Positions 60,368 through 64,000 of a stretch of DNA of 64,000 nucleotides are shown here, one piece after another (within the stretch, counting starts at the first letter, position 1; each line of letters starts with the position of its first letter). The DNA is from Hymenobacter frigidus (lineage in GTDB: Bacteria; Bacteroidota; Bacteroidia; Cytophagales; Hymenobacteraceae). The position numbers were made by a program, and so were the translations under genes. A model generated the notes under the pieces. That model saw only the letters and a program-made list of their open reading frames with translations, was not told where the DNA came from and ran no database searches. Where the stretch lies: NCBI RefSeq assembly GCF_014640435.1, contig NZ_BMGY01000007.1, forward strand, positions 95,966 through 159,965. Direction: 5' to 3'.

Positions 60368-62536
60368 CTACGCCAGCACCTGATACACCGCGAAAGCCGC
60401 TACATACGCCAGCCCGGTCATGTAAATCAGCTGCGCCAGGGGCCATTTCCAGCTTTTGGTTTCGCGGTACGTCACGGCCAGCGTGCTCATGCACTGCATA
60501 GCAAACACGTAGAACACCAGCAGCGAAAACGCCCGCGCCGGCGTGAAAAACGGCTGGCCGCTCGCGTCTTTCTCCGCCCGCAGCTTCTCTTGCAGCGTGC
60601 CCATGTCGGCGTCCTGCCCCACGCTGTAGATAGTGGAAATTGTGCCCACGAACACCTCCCGCGCCGCAAACGACGTGAGCAGCGCAATGCCGATTTTCCA
60701 GTCGTAGCCCAGCGGCCGGATGGCCGGCTCCAGCGCGTGGCCAAACGAGCCCGCGTAAGAGCTTTCGAGCCGGGCCGAAGCTACTTGGCGGCTGAGTTCC
60801 GGCGCGTCCCAGCCCCGTGCGGCGGCTTGCTGCCGGACCTGCGCTTCCGCCATTTCCTGCTTTTGGCCCGGCCCATAGCTGGCCAGCACCCACAGCAGCA
60901 CGGAAATGGCAATAATCACCTTGCCCGCCTGAAACACAAACGCCTGCACTTTCTGGTAAATGGTCAGGCCCACGTTCTTCCAGCGCGGCCACTGATACAC
61001 CGGAAACTCCATGATGAAGTAGCTCCGCTCCCGCGCTTTCAGCACCTTTTTCAGCACCCAAGCCGAGCCCAGCGCCGAGAACAAGCCCAGCAAGTACAGC
61101 GACATCAGGGCCACGCCGCGCAGGTTGAAAATACCCCAAGCCGCCTGGTCGGGCACCACCAGCGCCACCAGCACCGTGTACACCGGAATGCGCGCCGAGC
61201 ACGACATGAGCGGCGTCACAAAAATCGTAATCATCCGGTCCTTCCAGCTCTCAATCGTGCGCGCCCCCATGATGGCCGGCACCGCGCAGGCCAGCCCCGA
61301 TATCAGCGGCACCACGCTCTTGCCGCTCAGCCCAAATGGCCGCATCAGCTTGTCCATCAAGAAAGTAACGCGGGCCATATACCCGGTTTCCTCCAGTATG
61401 GCCAGGAACCCGAACAGCAAGGCAATCTGCGGAATGAATATCAGCACCCCACCCAATCCGGCCAGTACGCCCTCAGTGAGCAGCCGCACCAGCGGCCCCG
61501 AAAATCGGTCCTGAATGGCCGCGCTCAACCCGGAAATCCCCTGGTCAATCCAGTCCATCGGGTACTGCGCCCAGGCAAAAATGGCCTGAAACAACAGGAA
61601 CAGAATGCCCAGAAAAATCAGGTAGCCGCCCACCCGATGCGTCAGCACCTTGTCAATGCGGTTGCTGATGGGCTCGCGCTTTTCCGTGCGCGTCACCGTC
61701 ACGGTTTCGAGCAGAATTTCATTGATGCGGGCGTATCGACCGATGGTTTCGGCCGCCTGCGCCGCCGTCGCATCAAACCCGGCTTGCTGCGCCAGTTCCT
61801 GAATATTCGTCTTTTCTTCGGGGCTCAAAAAGCTGATTTGGCGGTACTGCTGGGCGTAGTGCAGCGCCAGATAGTCGTTGTGCAGGTCGAACTGCTCCCG
61901 AATTTTCCTCACCAGCGGTAGTACCTGCGCGTCGGGCTCCCAAAAGCGTACGGGCGGCGCGGCGAGCCGCTGAGCCATCACGATTTTGAGCGCGGCCACG
62001 CCGCTGCCGTTGCGGGCGTTCATCGGGATGATGGGCACGCCTAGTTCCCGCTCCAGCGCCGGCAGGTCGATGCGAATGCCGTGGCGCTCGGCCACGTCCA
62101 TCATGTTGAGGGCCAGTACGGCGGGCAAACCCAAATCGCCGAGCTGGGTGAACAGCAGCAGGCTGCGGCGCAGGTTGTTGGCGTCCACCGTCACCACCAC
62201 AAAATCGGGGTAATTAGCAGCTGCTCGCTCGTAGAGCAGGTCGGTTATTACCTTCTCGTCCAGGCTTTTGGGATAGAGCGAATAGGTACCCGGCAGGTCA
62301 ATTATTTCGGCCCGCTGGGTGGCCGTGAGCTGCGCCACGCCCGACTTGCGGTCCACAGTCACCCCCGGAAAGTTGCCCACCTTCTGGTTGAGGCCGGTAA
62401 GTTGATTAAATAGTGAAGTTTTGCCGCTGTTGGGATTACCAATAAGGGCAATGCGCAAGGGCCGGGACTCATTCGGGTAACCGGCTTGCGGGGCTTTCGC
62501 TGCCGCATTCACTGCATTGCTTGCTGCCACCGCCAT
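60368..62536 (-). CDS. feoB: Ferrous iron transporter FeoB
   Basis: 722 residues. The N-terminal GTPase domain has G1 GNPNSGKTSLFNQLTG, G3 DLPGTYSL and G4 ALNMMDVAERHG, then the GDI-like helices and two Gate-type membrane cores from about 285 (VPLISGLACAVPAIMGART and TPLMSCSARIPVYTVLVAL). It moves Fe2+ inward. It follows feoA by 10 bp. Confidence 0.97.
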   Translation of the reverse strand: MAVAASNAVNAAAKAPQAGYPNESRPLRIALIGNPNSGKTSLFNQLTGLNQKVGNFPGVTVDRKSGVAQLTATQRAEIIDLPGTYSLYPKSLDEKVITDLLYERAAANYPDFVVVTVDANNLRRSLLLFTQLGDLGLPAVLALNMMDVAERHGIRIDLPALERELGVPIIPMNARNGSGVAALKIVMAQRLAAPPVRFWEPDAQVLPLVRKIREQFDLHNDYLALHYAQQYRQISFLSPEEKTNIQELAQQAGFDATAAQAAETIGRYARINEILLETVTVTRTEKREPISNRIDKVLTHRVGGYLIFLGILFLLFQAIFAWAQYPMDWIDQGISGLSAAIQDRFSGPLVRLLTEGVLAGLGGVLIFIPQIALLFGFLAILEETGYMARVTFLMDKLMRPFGLSGKSVVPLISGLACAVPAIMGARTIESWKDRMITIFVTPLMSCSARIPVYTVLVALVVPDQAAWGIFNLRGVALMSLYLLGLFSALGSAWVLKKVLKARERSYFIMEFPVYQWPRWKNVGLTIYQKVQAFVFQAGKVIIAISVLLWVLASYGPGQKQEMAEAQVRQQAAARGWDAPELSRQVASARLESSYAGSFGHALEPAIRPLGYDWKIGIALLTSFAAREVFVGTISTIYSVGQDADMGTLQEKLRAEKDASGQPFFTPARAFSLLVFYVFAMQCMSTLAVTYRETKSWKWPLAQLIYMTGLAYVAAFAVYQVLA

Positions 62537-62546
62537 GCTTCGCCTG

Positions 62547-62825
62547 CTATTCTTTCAACAATATAGTGGCCGCCTCACTGGCCCGCACCGACAGTGTGTA
62601 CTCCTGGTCGCCAAGCACCAGCATCAGCGGGTCGCCGAGAGGCGCGCGGCCGCTCAAACGCACCTGCACACCGGGTACACAGCCCATTTCCAGCAGCTTA
62701 AGCGCCATTTCAGGGTCTTCCAAGCAGCAGATGGTACCGGTTTCGCCTAGGCGCAGGTCTTTGGCGGTGCGCCGGACGGCGGTGCCAACAACAGCAACTT
62801 GCGAGGAACGACGGAAAAAAGCCAC
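62547..62825 (-). CDS. feoA: Ferrous iron transport accessory protein FeoA
   Basis: 92 residues from a GTG at 62825. The SH3-like FeoA domain runs ETGTICCLEDPEMALKLLEM, ..GVQVRLSGRAPLGDPLMLVL and ends TLSVRASEAATILLKE. It binds FeoB and stimulates it. I chose the GTG because a -7 box lies at 62862-62869; the ATG at 62909 is upstream of that promoter. Confidence 0.88.
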   Translation of the reverse strand: MAFFRRSSQVAVVGTAVRRTAKDLRLGETGTICCLEDPEMALKLLEMGCVPGVQVRLSGRAPLGDPLMLVLGDQEYTLSVRASEAATILLKE

Positions 62826-62861
62826 GGCTAAGGAAAAGTGCTTATTTAGAAAGAATACAAA

Positions 62862-62869
62862 CAAAGGTA
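62862..62869 (-). promoter_or_regulatory. -7 box TACCTTTG of feoAB
   Basis: An exact TAnnTTTG on the minus strand, 37 bp before the GTG at 62825. No Fur box was recognised nearby. Confidence 0.5.
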
Positions 62870-63042
62870 CACCTGAAATCTTTTTGCCGCTTTCTTTCAT
62901 CCAGGCCACAGCGTAAGTCCTCTCTAAGAATCTAAACCTCCTATCTCTCCGGTATTGTTTTTTATCAAGATTGCATCTCTCAAAAATTTACAATAACTTT
63001 CCGTACCTAATTTGTAATTTCGTTCACTCTACCCAAGCTGCT

Positions 63043-63942
63043 ATGCACACCCGCCTACTTTTTATTGGACTATTTATATTCACTACTGCAACTTGCAGCT
63101 GGGCTCAGCAGTTTCAGGTGAAGGGAATTATCGTGGATAAAGACACGAAAGAACCTTTGCCTTTCACCTCCATCGGCCTGAAAAATGAGCAGATAGGAGC
63201 CCTGAGCAATGAGCACGGCGTTTTTAGTGTGCCGGCCCCCACGCAGAACTCCGCCGACTCCATAATCGTGGTTGCTTTGGGCTACGCCCGCCGGGCGGTG
63301 CTGGTGAAGCGCGGCGTGACCGTGACCAACCTCACCATCGAAGTGCCCAAGCGGGCCGTCGAGCTCGGCAATGTGGTGGTGAAGGCCGGCAAAATAAAGA
63401 ACCTGGGTCTGGGCTCCCGCACCGACAATCCTGGCGAGGGCATGATTCAGGGCCTGCCCGGCAGCCAGTACGCTTTCTTCGTGAAGAACGATAAGAATAA
63501 GCGCCTTGGCAGCGTGCGCACGGTGTCCTTCTACATCGGCGAGAACGGTTTCCCCCGCGAGCCTTTCCGCGTGCGCCTCTACAAGGCCGACGGCAACTAC
63601 AACGCCCCCAACACCGACCTGCTCACCGAAAACGTAGTGGTATCGGCCCCACAGGGTGGCCAGTGGTACACCGTCGACCTCACGCCCTACAACATTGTCG
63701 CGCCCGAAGAAGGCTTCTTCGTAGCCATGGAATGGGTGGTGAGCGGCGATAAGTTCTTCGCTACCAACTTCATGGACGATTACACGCCCTACGGCCAGAT
63801 TATGCGTCCCACCTTCGAATTCAAGGAAAGCCGCACCTGGAACTACTCCATTGGCAAGGGCTGGAGCCTGATTACAGCTGCCAACAGCCAAGGCCTACGC
63901 TACAACGCCATGATTAAGGCCGAGGTAGACATGATTAAGTAG
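63043..63942 (+). CDS. Exported CarboxypepD-regulatory-like domain protein
   Basis: 299 residues. Signal peptide (about 1-22, ..TATCSWAQ), then a carboxypeptidase-regulatory-like Ig fold (VKGIIVDKDTKEPLPFTSIG, ..GALSNEHGVFSVPAP), followed by a beta-rich domain with SVRTVSFYIGENGFPREPFR and APEEGFFVAMEWVV. The type is common in Bacteroidota cell-surface proteins, often downstream of adhesins or TonB receptors. No sorting domain or lipobox is visible. The start at 63043 (MHTRLLFIGL) opens the signal peptide. Probably periplasmic. Confidence 0.8.
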   Translation: MHTRLLFIGLFIFTTATCSWAQQFQVKGIIVDKDTKEPLPFTSIGLKNEQIGALSNEHGVFSVPAPTQNSADSIIVVALGYARRAVLVKRGVTVTNLTIEVPKRAVELGNVVVKAGKIKNLGLGSRTDNPGEGMIQGLPGSQYAFFVKNDKNKRLGSVRTVSFYIGENGFPREPFRVRLYKADGNYNAPNTDLLTENVVVSAPQGGQWYTVDLTPYNIVAPEEGFFVAMEWVVSGDKFFATNFMDDYTPYGQIMRPTFEFKESRTWNYSIGKGWSLITAANSQGLRYNAMIKAEVDMIK

Positions 63943-63947
63943 TCACG

Positions 63948-63969
63948 CAAAAGTAACGGTGTACTTTTG
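63948..63969. repeat. Small palindrome CAAAAGTA / TACTTTTG
   Basis: A perfect 8-bp dyad with a 6-nt loop. It doubles as a possible -7 box (TACTTTTG, 63962-63969) for a gene beyond the right edge, and no T-tract follows. Confidence 0.3.
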
Positions 63970-64000
63970 GCCGACCTCCATTAAGACGTGTTCGATGCGT

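Overview
The window is GC-rich chromosomal DNA from a gliding-type Bacteroidota, most likely Hymenobacter or a close relative (Cytophagales). Four things point there: a complete porP-gldKLMN type IX secretion (T9SS) operon plus a PorW/SprE-like lipoprotein; proteins ending in T9SS sorting domains; an ATP synthase operon ordered AtpZ-AtpI-atpB-E-F-H-A-G without the beta and epsilon genes; and many upstream regions with the Bacteroidota -7 box TAnnTTTG and no Shine-Dalgarno motif. No rRNA, tRNA, CRISPR array, prophage or transposase gene was found.

Layout. 1-6.8 kb: an ion-channel-like protein, an L-serine dehydratase alpha chain, msrB, an orphan glycosyltransferase tail, a deletion scar joining two broken genes, and the NAD(P)HX repair enzyme. 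6.9-12.8 kb: pyrophosphatase, a PafA-type phosphatase, a HAD phosphatase, a large FG-GAP T9SS cargo protein and a tiny protein that is little more than a sorting domain. 12.8-19.1 kb: the ATP synthase operon (minus strand). 19.2-26.8 kb (plus strand): PorW-like lipoprotein, bifunctional PBP1A, uvrC. 26.8-32.7 kb: gldN, M, L, K and porP (minus strand). 32.8-44.6 kb: hemD, DUF4271, a WecA/MraY-like transferase, lipB, a YraN nuclease, lipoproteins, mgtE, arfB and a FabH-like synthase. 44.8-49.5 kb: a frameshifted porin, an esterase, an RsmI-like methylase and amtB. 49.9-59.9 kb: one minus-strand locus for a TolC/HlyD/MacB-type ABC exporter ending in its own sensor kinase and NtrC-like sigma-54 activator. 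60-64 kb: a small conserved protein, feoAB and a CarboxypepD-regulatory-like protein.

Two themes stand out. First, the exporter locus carries a near-consensus sigma-54 promoter (TGGCACGGGCCTTGGCA) 46 bp upstream of its first gene, with a dyad farther upstream that could bind the locus's own NtrC-like regulator: a plausible self-contained, membrane-sensing export circuit. Second, the intergenic DNA is full of non-coding palindromic repeats of at least four families (GTCATGCTGAGC..., GTAGCGTGGACTC..., AT-rich GAGTTAAAAG..., and CCCCCTCTCCCGTGG...). They sit inside the ATP synthase operon, supply the stop codons of two convergent genes, and in one case are inserted in frame at the start of the TolC gene.

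Gene starts were chosen from family alignment knowledge, signal peptides and promoter position. Several differ from the longest open frame and are marked as such.
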